DNA of 48,865 nt. Source: a gamma proteobacterium HTCC2207 (lineage in GTDB: Bacteria; Pseudomonadota; Gammaproteobacteria; Pseudomonadales; Porticoccaceae). The stretch spans positions 1 through 48,865 of the forward strand of contig CAJIZU010000028.1 of NCBI GenBank assembly GCA_905181925.1. The letters are read 5' to 3'. Below are positions 36,971-47,216 of this stretch, in pieces (position 1 is the stretch's first letter; the number at the start of each line of letters is the position of its first letter). The translations under genes and the position numbers were made by a program. The notes beneath the pieces are model-generated. The model saw nothing but the letters and a program-made list of their open reading frames with translations, made no database searches and was not told where the DNA came from.

Positions 36971-38515
36971 TCAAGCCTTACTCTCTAAAATGAGTTTTTC
37001 AATAACTCCTTGATCGTATAACTTTAGAAAAGCTTCTGTAATCTTTGGATCGAACTGTGTGCCACTCTTGTCTTTAATGTATGTAATAGCTTCATCGATC
37101 GTCCATGCTGATTTATAGCAACGGATATTAATCAAAGCATCAAATACATCAGAAATGCCCACAATTCGCGCAGGCAATGACGTCTGATCTGCAATTCTAC
37201 CCTCAGGATAACCTGATCCATCCCAATGTTCATGGTGGCTCAGAGCAATATCTTGGGCCAATTCCATGGCGTGCATATTCCCTAAAATGGCTGCACCGAT
37301 AACGGTATGCTGCCGCATTATACTGAACTCATCGTCAGTCAGTTTGCCGGGTTTGAGCAAAATTTTATCTGGAATCCCCATCTTGCCAACATCATGTAAT
37401 CGAGCGGCTTGGCCCCATTGCAAAGCAAGCTCAGCGGGCTGCCCCATTTCAATGGCGATGTTTTCTGTATAACCGGCAATCCTATTAATGTGTTCCGCAG
37501 TATCTTTATCTTTGAATTCTGCTATTTCTGCAAGAGTGTTAATTGATTTTTGATAGGCTTTGTCAAGATTATTGTAAAGTCTGGTATTTTCAAGAATGCT
37601 ACTGCATTGTTTCAAGAATACTTCCAGTAATGACTGCTCAGCATGCGTTACTGCGATCTTCTGCTCTATATAAACAAAGGCAGCTATCTTGCCATTAATA
37701 GTGAGAGGAATTAGGGTCTTTTGGTTATGCAAATCAGTCAGTAGTGCGTCTTGATATTTTTTATTTTGATATTTTCTGAGTAAGCTTATAACGTTGGCTG
37801 ATTCTTGGTCTACGGTAAGAAAGCTACCTTTCGCATACTCGATCTTGGCATGATCGCCATTCACACTGGCAATCATCGCGTTAATGGATGAGACACTGGA
37901 ATCCGGCGAACAAAAATAACAGACTTGCTCCAGTACGGCTTTGAAAAATAGCGATTCTGATTGACGGGCCACATGATCAATTTTGGGGACTTGCGAGAGT
38001 ATTCTACGAAGACCATTACGATTTTTCTGAAGTAGCATTAAGTCACGATAGCCTTTAATGGCGAGACGCAATTTCGCGTAAAGATTTTGACTGGTTAATT
38101 CAGTTTTAGTTAGGTAGTTATCAATATCGTAGTTATCAATAACATAGCGTTCAGGTGCTAAACCCGGTTGTCCGGTACTAATTATTATTCTAGATATACG
38201 GTTGAACATTGAATCACGAATATATTCGACTAAGTGTAACCCGGCATTATCTGTCTCCATAACCACATCGACTATAAGCACAGCAATGTCATCGTGTTCG
38301 TGAATAATCAGTTTTGCTTCAGCTGCGCTATTGGCCTCTAAAATAGTAAGGCTCAATCCCGAAAAAACAAAATTCCGTAAGCTTAATTTAGTCACTTGAA
38401 TAATATCTGGGTCGTCATCTACTAAAAGAATCTTCCAATTAGATAAATCTTGTCGATTTGATTCTAAACTCTTCTCACTCTTAGAATAATTTTTCTTTCT
38501 TGACGCCAATTTCAT
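36971..38515 (-). CDS. Response regulator: REC, DUF3369 and HD-GYP phosphodiesterase
   Basis: The 514-residue protein has a receiver domain (about 27-150; acidic pocket DDD at 33-35, phospho-acceptor D83), a middle segment (about 160-320) fitting DUF3369, a GAF-like sensor module, and an HD-GYP domain (about 325-505). The HD pair is H374-D375 (ARLHDVGK), with HHEH at 427-430 and GYP at 435-437, so the metal-dependent cyclic-di-GMP phosphodiesterase site appears intact. It is ten bases downstream of the histidine kinase gene, its likely phosphodonor. It probably lowers cyclic-di-GMP in response to the kinase signal, affecting motility or attachment; this last step is inference. Confidence 0.92.
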   Translation of the reverse strand: MKLASRKKNYSKSEKSLESNRQDLSNWKILLVDDDPDIIQVTKLSLRNFVFSGLSLTILEANSAAEAKLIIHEHDDIAVLIVDVVMETDNAGLHLVEYIRDSMFNRISRIIISTGQPGLAPERYVIDNYDIDNYLTKTELTSQNLYAKLRLAIKGYRDLMLLQKNRNGLRRILSQVPKIDHVARQSESLFFKAVLEQVCYFCSPDSSVSSINAMIASVNGDHAKIEYAKGSFLTVDQESANVISLLRKYQNKKYQDALLTDLHNQKTLIPLTINGKIAAFVYIEQKIAVTHAEQSLLEVFLKQCSSILENTRLYNNLDKAYQKSINTLAEIAEFKDKDTAEHINRIAGYTENIAIEMGQPAELALQWGQAARLHDVGKMGIPDKILLKPGKLTDDEFSIMRQHTVIGAAILGNMHAMELAQDIALSHHEHWDGSGYPEGRIADQTSLPARIVGISDVFDALINIRCYKSAWTIDEAITYIKDKSGTQFDPKITEAFLKLYDQGVIEKLILESKA

Positions 38516-38525
38516 ACGTATTTCC

Positions 38526-40046
38526 TTAACCTTCGACAGAATTTAGTTCCAAATGAGGGGTTGGTTCTACTTCAAGAGGGAACTTAATCAAAAATGTCAC
38601 ACCTTGATTTTTAATGCTGTGACACATGATTGTTCCACTTAGATCCTGAGTCACTATGGAATGGCAAATGTAGAGCCCTAACCCAGAACCCCCTGTGCGA
38701 GTGCTGGTGAAAAATGGTTCAAATATATTATCAATGATTGCTTTGTCTATGCCGCTGCCATCATCTTTATAAGCCATAGAAATGGTTTGATTTTCATGGT
38801 CGAGGATAAAGTCGATATTGATTAAGCCACCTTTTTCTTTATAACCATGAGCCAGACTATTACTAACGAGATTAGTAATTAACTGCTCAATTAAACCGGG
38901 TCTTCCGTCCAGAAACAGATGCTCGGCACAGTTGACTTTTACGACCACATTTTTATTTTTTAGCTGATGACTTAGGTTATAAACTGTATCTTCTGCGAGA
39001 GATTTTAAATTGAACTCGCGGGACAATTCACTGTGTCGGTCGATAGAGCTCTGCTTAAAGCTTTCTACCAAGCGACCAGCGCGAGCTAAATTATTTGCCG
39101 CTAACGTCGCGGTCTCATTCAAATCTTCTGTATTATGCTTTAATGCCTTTAAATCAATAGTCGGCGAATTTATTTCATAGCTGACTCTCTCTGCGGCATC
39201 TTGCATTTGACTAACGGCACTAACAGCGATTCCTACTGGAGTACTTAGTTCATGAGAAAATCCTGATACCATGCGTCCTAATGAGGCGATCTTTTGGCTC
39301 TTGATTAATTCATGCTGTGTTGTTTTCAATTCAACTATTTTTTCTTGTAACGTTTCGGTCTGATTTTTTAAAAGCAAGAATTGTTTCGTAATGGTGTCCA
39401 TCATCGGTCGAAAAATAAATAGTACTTCCAATATCAGAACAATCATTGCTGATATCCACAGCAGTATCTCAAGCTGTCCCATTTGTTTGAGGGCATTTTC
39501 TGACTGAGTGACATGTGCGTTTACGACGGTTTGCATATCAGTTAATAATGTTTCTGTTAGATCACCAAAGCTGGAACTGAGTATGGGTTGTTCATCCAAT
39601 TCTTGATCGGTCAACGACAGAAGCCTGCGGGCTAGTGCAACATAATCAGAAATTTGTTGGTTCAGCTGCACGGGCGAATCAAAATAAAGTGCGCGAACCG
39701 CAGGAATCATTTCACCGCCTAAATTTTCTGATTCTTCCCTATCTAAGAGGGCTTGATGATTTGTTTCTAGAGCGGTTGCGGCTTCAGACAGTTTTTTATG
39801 GATAACAGCCTGACGTGGATCGCCCCGATACGCTAAGTAGGCAACGTGGTAAACCTTGATTGTTTCTAGTAAGACACGCTCGCCACCAGCTCTACTAATA
39901 GTATTTGAGGCATATCGTTGATCTGAAATTATTTTTTGGAAACTAAATGTGGATAGGCTCACTAAAATAGCGATCAAGCTAAGAGCGAATAGATATCGCA
40001 TGGTGAGACTTTTATGACTAAAACTAGCAGGTAAAGATTTTAACAT
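38526..40046 (-). CDS. Membrane-bound sensor histidine kinase
   Basis: The 506-residue kinase has two membrane helices (about 16-36 and 191-213) flanking a mostly helical periplasmic sensor of about 155 residues. A short coiled coil (about 222-252) leads to the dimerisation domain, with phospho-acceptor H265 in GFSHELSTP, and a HATPase domain with N-box NLVSNSLAH, G1 box DDGSGI (428-433) and G2 box GGSGLGL (452-458). The sensor region has an RAGGERVLL start resembling nitrate- or pilus-type helical sensors, but no ligand can be assigned. It is paired with the HD-GYP regulator just downstream. Confidence 0.92.
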   Translation of the reverse strand: MLKSLPASFSHKSLTMRYLFALSLIAILVSLSTFSFQKIISDQRYASNTISRAGGERVLLETIKVYHVAYLAYRGDPRQAVIHKKLSEAATALETNHQALLDREESENLGGEMIPAVRALYFDSPVQLNQQISDYVALARRLLSLTDQELDEQPILSSSFGDLTETLLTDMQTVVNAHVTQSENALKQMGQLEILLWISAMIVLILEVLFIFRPMMDTITKQFLLLKNQTETLQEKIVELKTTQHELIKSQKIASLGRMVSGFSHELSTPVGIAVSAVSQMQDAAERVSYEINSPTIDLKALKHNTEDLNETATLAANNLARAGRLVESFKQSSIDRHSELSREFNLKSLAEDTVYNLSHQLKNKNVVVKVNCAEHLFLDGRPGLIEQLITNLVSNSLAHGYKEKGGLINIDFILDHENQTISMAYKDDGSGIDKAIIDNIFEPFFTSTRTGGSGLGLYICHSIVTQDLSGTIMCHSIKNQGVTFLIKFPLEVEPTPHLELNSVEG

Positions 40047-40266
40047 TCCGTGTACTCATATCAACAAACATCCTAGTTTGTCTTAGCCTTCAGCAGACAT
40101 TTGCTGACAATCCTATTAATCGACGATCCAACGATTAAAAATTAGACGAGCAAAGCTTCAAAGTCAAGCCAGAAGCAATTTTCTGACCTAACTTTTTATA
40201 TAACAGGATGCTTGTACGGAAAATGATTGGGATGTAGTCGTACTCTAATGAGTCCGCGCAACGCCT

Positions 40267-42129
40267 TTAAAGAGGGCATTTCTCACAATATAAATAAATA
40301 TCTTTGGGATCATTTAAAGCATTGATAAAAGTTAAAGGCTCCAAGACCTTTTTGGCGTAGCGTAAAAGACTACTGTCAGGTGTTGAATAGTTCGAAACCG
40401 ATGCCAAACCCAGCCCTTGCAAGGACCCTACAACATTACCATTCAACTCAGTGATCAAGGTTTCAAAGGGGGACATTTCTTTGCGACGATAGTCAATCTG
40501 ATAGTCATCTAAGTCAGCTATTTCGGCGGCCACCAATATAGCATCATTAAGATCACCTAATTGATCGACTAAACCATTCGCCAGCGCCTGATTTCCCGTC
40601 CAGACTCGACCTTGGGCAATTTCATGAATTGCTTCAGGCGTTGAGTTTCTACCATTAGCAACCAGGGTAATAAAACGAGTGTAAATATTATCTACACCGG
40701 CTTGAATAATGAGTTTAGTTTGCTGTGTGAGAGGGCGATCGAGTTCCATCATAGCGGCAATGTCTGTGGTGCCAACTCCGTCCGAATAAATACCCAACGT
40801 CGCTAAAGATTGATCAATGGTGGGGACAATCCCAAATACTCCAATTGAGCCGGTGATGGTAGTTGGCATTGCTAAGATTCTATCGACCTCCGCAGCGATC
40901 CAGTAACCCCCCGATGCAGCAACACTGCCCATGGAAACCACCACTGGGATACCTTTATCTTGAGTGGCGTTGATGGAGTCACGAATAATTTCAGATGCAA
41001 AGGCGCTGCCGCCGCCACTGTCAATTCTCAAAACTACCGCTTTTACATTATCATCTTCGCGCAATTCTTCGAAAATGGACGCCAAGGTATCACCACCGAT
41101 ACTACCTTCCGGCTGCTGCCCATCCATAATAGAACCGCTTGCCACCACAATGGCGATTTGATTTTGAGCGTTTGAAGTTTCTCTATTGGCAAGACGTGTG
41201 TTGGATAGATAACTGTTCATATCAATGCTATTAAAGTCACCATCTTCACCCGCTATGTTAGCGTTTAAGTAGCGCTGAATGCCTGAGCGGCTGGTTATAG
41301 TGTCAACTAATCCGACAGCTTTCGATAGAGCCGCGCTATCGCCTTTGTACTCTTCAAGAGAAGTATGTAATTGATTAGCATACTTATTGAGAGTACCGGC
41401 ATCTAGGTCCCTTAGCGACTCTATTTCTGACGTATAGGACTGCCATAGATCATTTAGTAAAACACCTGTGTCATTTCGCACTTGAGAGGACATACTGTTG
41501 CCCATTAGTGGCTCTACTGCGCTTTTATAGTCGCCAACGCGAAAGATATTCATCGTAATTTTTAGCTTATCCAGAGCGTCCTTAAAATAGCTTCTGTATG
41601 AGCCAAATCCAGTGATCATAACTCCGCCTAACGGATTGAGTATTATTTCATCGGCGTGTGCAGCAAGAAAATATTGTGACTGTGTGAAATAATCGGCGAC
41701 GGCAATAATCGGCTTATCAGTCGCTTTGAAACGTCGCAGAGCTGACCCTATTTCTTGTAATTTACTAAGACTAGCACCGGCCATATAGTCGGTATCTAGC
41801 AGTAAATGAGTGATTCTATTGTCGTCTTTAGCAGTATCAATGGCTTCGATAATGTCCCTCACTAAGGTTTCATTACCCTGCTGACTTCCTTGAGACAGAA
41901 TCTGGGCGAGGGGATCAACATAACTTTTTTGATCAACCAATAACCCTTGGGGCGCAAGATACAAAGCGCCTTCGGTGGGAACTGGTTTGAGGTTTTCTGC
42001 GAACATGCCGCCAATGACTGAGATCACAACAACCAGAATCAAGAAGCTGAATGCATGACGTACAGCGGTTAATGCACTGCCGATAAATGTAAAGATCCGA
42101 CGTATTAAACCCGGTTTTTTGTCAGTCAC
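40267..42129 (-). CDS. sppA: Signal peptide peptidase SppA, 67 kDa type
   Basis: The 620-residue protein is the long form of SppA, which digests leftover signal peptides in the inner membrane. One membrane helix (about 24-45) precedes two tandem ClpP-like domains. The general base K202 (GDYKSAVEP) is in the first and the nucleophile S406 (AASGGYW) in the second, as in the Escherichia coli enzyme. The C-terminus ends in an unusual cysteine pair (YCEKCPL). It is the last gene of a likely arsC-wrbA-DUF2069-sppA run. The 220 bases between it and the kinase gene hold no gene or recognised element. Confidence 0.95.
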   Translation of the reverse strand: MTDKKPGLIRRIFTFIGSALTAVRHAFSFLILVVVISVIGGMFAENLKPVPTEGALYLAPQGLLVDQKSYVDPLAQILSQGSQQGNETLVRDIIEAIDTAKDDNRITHLLLDTDYMAGASLSKLQEIGSALRRFKATDKPIIAVADYFTQSQYFLAAHADEIILNPLGGVMITGFGSYRSYFKDALDKLKITMNIFRVGDYKSAVEPLMGNSMSSQVRNDTGVLLNDLWQSYTSEIESLRDLDAGTLNKYANQLHTSLEEYKGDSAALSKAVGLVDTITSRSGIQRYLNANIAGEDGDFNSIDMNSYLSNTRLANRETSNAQNQIAIVVASGSIMDGQQPEGSIGGDTLASIFEELREDDNVKAVVLRIDSGGGSAFASEIIRDSINATQDKGIPVVVSMGSVAASGGYWIAAEVDRILAMPTTITGSIGVFGIVPTIDQSLATLGIYSDGVGTTDIAAMMELDRPLTQQTKLIIQAGVDNIYTRFITLVANGRNSTPEAIHEIAQGRVWTGNQALANGLVDQLGDLNDAILVAAEIADLDDYQIDYRRKEMSPFETLITELNGNVVGSLQGLGLASVSNYSTPDSSLLRYAKKVLEPLTFINALNDPKDIYLYCEKCPL

Positions 42130-42160
42130 TTACAAATCCTTTTATGTATTAGTTTGGTTT

Positions 42161-42505
42161 CTAAAGAACGTTTTTTTGTCTCAGTCTTGCATTGCCCGTT
42201 GCTGCTACAAACAATACAACAATTAGCACTAACTCGGCAATGTCGAGTAGTAAAGGATCTGGAACACTCAGTTTATAAGTCGCAATAGCAAAGTACAGTA
42301 AGAGCACAAAACACAGCCAAATGAGAGTGCGTAGTCTGCCTTTGATAATGCCAGAAATAAATACTGCCAGTGGGGCAAGGGACATAAAGTAGATTATCAG
42401 AGGTGCGCTTTGCAGCCAAAGATTAGTTGTTAATACGATCAACAATAGGAAAAAACTGCCCTGTATTGCGAGTCTTGAAATAGTTATTTTACGTTCTATC
42501 TTCAC
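42161..42505 (-). CDS. DUF2069 family membrane protein
   Basis: This 114-residue protein consists of four closely packed hydrophobic segments (about 10-30, 34-54, 58-80, 84-104) with basic ends, and matches DUF2069. The family has no assigned function. It is found beside wrbA and arsC-like genes in Pseudomonas and relatives, as here: 34 bases after wrbA and 31 before sppA. Confidence 0.82.
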   Translation of the reverse strand: MKIERKITISRLAIQGSFFLLLIVLTTNLWLQSAPLIIYFMSLAPLAVFISGIIKGRLRTLIWLCFVLLLYFAIATYKLSVPDPLLLDIAELVLIVVLFVAATGNARLRQKNVL

Positions 42506-42539
42506 CGATACCTTCCTGACGTTATTATTAAATGGTGGA

Positions 42540-43486
<947 letters not shown>

Positions 43487-43694
43487 ATTTTTATAGATAC
43501 ATGCATTTTTGCTTAGTTACATTGTAAGACTAATTCGCTAAAACAGAAAGAATCTTAAGCGCTCTATTAGTGACCCTTTTCCAGTATCCACCGCGGTTAT
43601 TTTTAGTCAATAATTTATATAAAGTACGGTATGCTATGGGGGAGTAGACCATTGTTATACTGGTTGCATAAATCGATTGGCACAAGGAATGGAA

Positions 43695-44123
43695 ATGTTA
43701 AAAAAATTATTTTTCATCGGGTTGTTGTTAGTAGGATGCTCCTCCGATGTTGGCTACCCTACATTAGACGGAGAATCTATCGATGTAGCGTCACCTGGAA
43801 AATTATTAGTTATTAATTATTGGGCAGTATGGTGTGCGCCCTGTCGCAAAGAAATTCCTGAACTCAACGAACTTGCGGCGCATCATGTTGATCGTTTAAC
43901 TGTGTTGGGCGTAAACTTCGATGGCTCGCAAAACGACACTTTGCGTAGCGAAATTAGTAAGCTTGGTATCCAATTTCCAAGTTTTACCAGTGACCCCAGA
44001 GTTACCTGGGGTTTAGAGCCAGTTTCGGTATTGCCTGAAACGTTAATCATTAGCCCAGAAGGTAAGCTTTTACACAGATTGATAGGTCCGCAAACGCTCG
44101 CATCATTAGAGGCGCTGCTTTAG
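43695..44123 (+). CDS. TlpA-like thiol-disulfide lipoprotein
   Basis: The 142-residue product has a lipoprotein signal (MLKKLFFIGLLLVGC, lipidated C15) and a thioredoxin-fold domain with the redox motif WCAPC and the cis-proline region SVLPETLIIS. It is probably a periplasmic thiol reductase or disulfide handler, perhaps for cytochrome maturation; TlpA genes near arsC and wrbA occur in relatives. The start at ATG 43695 is chosen because AAGGA lies six bases before it, not the track's TTG at 43677. Confidence 0.87.
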   Translation: MLKKLFFIGLLLVGCSSDVGYPTLDGESIDVASPGKLLVINYWAVWCAPCRKEIPELNELAAHHVDRLTVLGVNFDGSQNDTLRSEISKLGIQFPSFTSDPRVTWGLEPVSVLPETLIISPEGKLLHRLIGPQTLASLEALL

Positions 44124-44208
44124 TAGATTCCCCTCATAGGGTATAGCCAATTACTGGGTGGGCTAATACAGTCCTCCTTTCAAATAAAAAACTGTTGCAG
44201 AGGTAGTT

Positions 44209-45627
44209 ATGAAAGATTTACGAAAATTTTATATTGATGGTCAGTGGGTCGATCCTATTCAGAGTAATGACCTGGCTGTTGAGAATCCGGCTAATGAAGA
44301 GCTTGTGGCAACCATATCATTGGGTGCGGCGGCTGACGTAAATCTTGCTGTAGCAGCCGCTAGACGTGCGTTTCAAGGTTTTTCTCAGACCCCAGTTGAT
44401 GAGCGAATTGCTTTGATGGAAAAGCTCTTGCAAATTTATATGGATCGCTATGATGAGATGGCTGTGGCTATCTCTGTTGAAATGGGAGCGCCGATCTCTT
44501 TCGCCACTGCTGCCCAGGCAGACTGTGGACGCGGCCATATCAGTACGGCTCTTGAAGCATTAAAGCAATTTGAGTTTGAACGACAGGTTGGCAACACGCG
44601 AATTGTTAAAGAAGCTATCGGCGTCTGTGGGTTTATAACGCCGTGGAATTGGCCCATTAATCAAATCAGTTGCAAGGTAGCCCCTGCATTAGCAACGGGT
44701 TGCACAATGGTGCTTAAGCCCAGTGAGATCGCTCCAATCTCAGGTTATTTGTTCACTGAGATGATGGATCAGGCCGGCTTCCCCGCTGGCGTTTACAACA
44801 TGGTAAACGGTGATGGCCCCAATGTGGGATCGGTCATTTCTAGCCACCCCGAAGTAGACATGGTGTCATTTACTGGATCAACGCGTGCCGGAATTTTGGT
44901 CGCCAAAGCGGCTGCTGATACTGTTAAGCGGGTAACTCAGGAGTTGGGAGGAAAGTCGCCAAATATTATTTTTGAAGACGCTGATCTTGAGAAAGCAGTA
45001 ACCGCCGGAGTTACTCATATGATGGGCAACACTGGTCAATCCTGCAATGCGCCATCTCGCATGTTAGTTCAGTCATCTGTGTATGGTAAAGCACTGGCTA
45101 TCGCAAAACAGGCTGCCGCGAATGTAGCAGTAGATCAGCCTACTAAAGAAGGCTGGCATTTGGGGCCGCTCTCTAGCCGGGCACAGTTTGATAAGGTGCA
45201 AGGATTGATTCACACGGGTATCGAAGAAGGTGCGACGCTAGTAGCAGGAGGCCTTGGTAAACCAGAGGGTTTAGAGACTGGTTATTTTGTAAAACCAACC
45301 ATTTTTGGCGATGTGAACAATGAAATGACAATCGCTCGTGAAGAAATATTTGGACCTGTGTTAACCATGATTCCCTTTGACAGTGAAGAGCAGGCTATCG
45401 AAATAGCAAATGATACGCCCTATGGTTTGTCCGCATACTTCAGTACGGGAAGCGAAGAGAGAGCAAAGCGAGTCGCCGGAAAGTTGCGGGCAGGCATGGT
45501 TAGCGTTAATAGCGCCTCGCAAAACTACACTGCACCCTTTGGTGGCTACAAGCAATCGGGTAATGGCAGAGAGTGGGGTGAGTTTGGTTTTGATGATTTC
45601 TTAGAAATAAAAGGTATTACAGTCTAA
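44209..45627 (+). CDS. NAD(P)-dependent aldehyde dehydrogenase
   Basis: The 472-residue enzyme belongs to the aldehyde dehydrogenase superfamily. The cofactor-binding stretch TPWNWPINQISCKVAPALA, SFTGSTRAG, the general-base glutamate in QELGGKSPNIIF and the nucleophilic cysteine in TGQSCNAPSRM are all present, as is the EEIFGPVL signature. It is a broad-specificity type close to betaine/propionaldehyde-like groups; the natural aldehyde cannot be told. The start ATG follows a GCAGAGGTAG site. It is a single gene, followed by an inverted repeat and the convergent permease. Confidence 0.92.
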   Translation: MKDLRKFYIDGQWVDPIQSNDLAVENPANEELVATISLGAAADVNLAVAAARRAFQGFSQTPVDERIALMEKLLQIYMDRYDEMAVAISVEMGAPISFATAAQADCGRGHISTALEALKQFEFERQVGNTRIVKEAIGVCGFITPWNWPINQISCKVAPALATGCTMVLKPSEIAPISGYLFTEMMDQAGFPAGVYNMVNGDGPNVGSVISSHPEVDMVSFTGSTRAGILVAKAAADTVKRVTQELGGKSPNIIFEDADLEKAVTAGVTHMMGNTGQSCNAPSRMLVQSSVYGKALAIAKQAAANVAVDQPTKEGWHLGPLSSRAQFDKVQGLIHTGIEEGATLVAGGLGKPEGLETGYFVKPTIFGDVNNEMTIAREEIFGPVLTMIPFDSEEQAIEIANDTPYGLSAYFSTGSEERAKRVAGKLRAGMVSVNSASQNYTAPFGGYKQSGNGREWGEFGFDDFLEIKGITV

Positions 45628-45640
45628 TTATGATCTGATG

Positions 45641-45674
45641 GTTAGGTGCTCAGTCTCATCGCTGAGCACCTAAC
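45641..45674. terminator. Perfect 13-base inverted repeat between aldehyde dehydrogenase and permease
   Basis: GTTAGGTGCTCAG and CTGAGCACCTAAC are exact reverse complements around an eight-base loop, between two convergent stop codons. The strong stem suggests a two-way transcription stop, although no T-run follows on either strand. Confidence 0.5.
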
Positions 45675-45686
45675 AGCAAGACGATT

Positions 45687-46985
45687 TTAATTCTTTCGTT
45701 TATCGATTTTCACGGTCACGAAATACATGATAGCCCCGGCCACAATGATGGCAATTCCCATAGAGCCCTCTTGAGGCTTCGAAATAAGAACATAAATTAG
45801 AGTCCATAACGTAACCGCTAGATAAATTAGTGGTGCTATAGGGTAGCCAAAGGTTCGGTAAGCCCCTTTTATATTGAGCTTTTTCAAGCGCAATATAAAA
45901 ACCCCAATCACCGAAAATAAGGTATTAATACCAAGCACAAAACTGGAGAACACTAGAATCGACTCAAAGGTTGCACTAACAATAAAAATAATGGCTAGCG
46001 TGCTTTGGAATATGATGGCGGTAGTGGGAATGCCGTTGCTATTAACCCGGCTTAATCCCTGAAACAGCCTAAAATCTTCACCGATTACTTGCAGAACTCT
46101 CGGACCGGCTATGGTCATTGCGCTCACAGTTGAGATAAGCAACATCGCCAAGACAGCCCCCATGGTTTTACCTGCGGTATTCCCCAGAGCATGATCGGCA
46201 ACAATAACGCCAACCTCTAGTTTTCCTTCTAACAGCGATATGGGCGCGGCGCTTAAAAAAGTAAAATTAAGTAGTAGATAAATCAGCATTACCGATACCG
46301 TGCCGATTAAGAGAACGATCGGTAAGCTTCGTTGAGGATCATCCAGTTCGCTGGTGACGTAGGTTACCGCGTTCCAACCGGTATAGGCATAGTTGACATA
46401 AATCAATGACACGGCAAAAGCACCGCTAAATAATAATTTTTCATCACCTGCACTAGGCATAAGGCTTATCGGCTGGGGAGCGCTGCCCCAAATGAAAATA
46501 GTCAGACAAAATACCAAGATCAAAATGACCTTGAGAGCGGTGAAGATTTGTTGAAAACTACTGCTAGCCTGCCGAGACAAGCAATGAATACCCGTTAGTA
46601 AAATAACCAGAACAACGGCTGAACCAGTCCGCGGTAGTTCTGGAAATACTGCGGATAAATAGGCGCCAAAAGTCATAGCGGCCAGCGCGACGGGCGCGGC
46701 AAATCCTACAGTGGCAGATACCCAACCTGAAATAAAGCCGGCGCAAGGATGGTAAAGCCGACCAAGAAAATTATATTCGCCGCCGGAGCGAGGTAAATTC
46801 GCACCAAGTTCAGCATAGGTGAGCGCACCGCAGAGCGCTGTCAAACCGCCGATTAGCCACAGCATCATTAGCGCAAAGTATGACTGAATACCGAGTAGCT
46901 GAAATCCCAAGCTGGTAAAAACGCCAGTTCCTATCATGTTGGCAACAACCACAGAAATGCCGGTCATTTTAGAAAATTTTTGCAT
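45687..46985 (-). CDS. APC superfamily amino acid permease
   Basis: The 432-residue protein has about twelve hydrophobic segments and belongs to the amino acid/polyamine/organocation superfamily. The first helix has the substrate-backbone motif VVVANMIGTGVFTSLGFQ, and the family stretch GGLTALCGALTYAELGANLPRSGGEYNFL follows. It resembles the LAT/yeast-like branch of exchangers and bacterial permeases of unknown specificity. No neighbouring catabolic gene fixes the substrate, though an aldehyde dehydrogenase lies just across the terminator. Confidence 0.9.
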   Translation of the reverse strand: MQKFSKMTGISVVVANMIGTGVFTSLGFQLLGIQSYFALMMLWLIGGLTALCGALTYAELGANLPRSGGEYNFLGRLYHPCAGFISGWVSATVGFAAPVALAAMTFGAYLSAVFPELPRTGSAVVLVILLTGIHCLSRQASSSFQQIFTALKVILILVFCLTIFIWGSAPQPISLMPSAGDEKLLFSGAFAVSLIYVNYAYTGWNAVTYVTSELDDPQRSLPIVLLIGTVSVMLIYLLLNFTFLSAAPISLLEGKLEVGVIVADHALGNTAGKTMGAVLAMLLISTVSAMTIAGPRVLQVIGEDFRLFQGLSRVNSNGIPTTAIIFQSTLAIIFIVSATFESILVFSSFVLGINTLFSVIGVFILRLKKLNIKGAYRTFGYPIAPLIYLAVTLWTLIYVLISKPQEGSMGIAIIVAGAIMYFVTVKIDKRKN

Positions 46986-47216
46986 AGTAACCTTGCAGGC
47001 GAACGTTATTTTTTCAGCACTTTACCCTAGCCCTTGACTTTGTGCAGTAAATTCCCGAAATCATTGAAATGACATTTCGTATGCCATAAGCTAAACCTAG
47101 TATTATCCCGCACTTATTTTACGTCGCATAAATGTAAAATACCTCAATGCAAACTAGCTGAGAGTGGGCGTTGTGGCATGAGACTAAAAAACATCACGTT
47201 AGAGGGAACAAGAACA

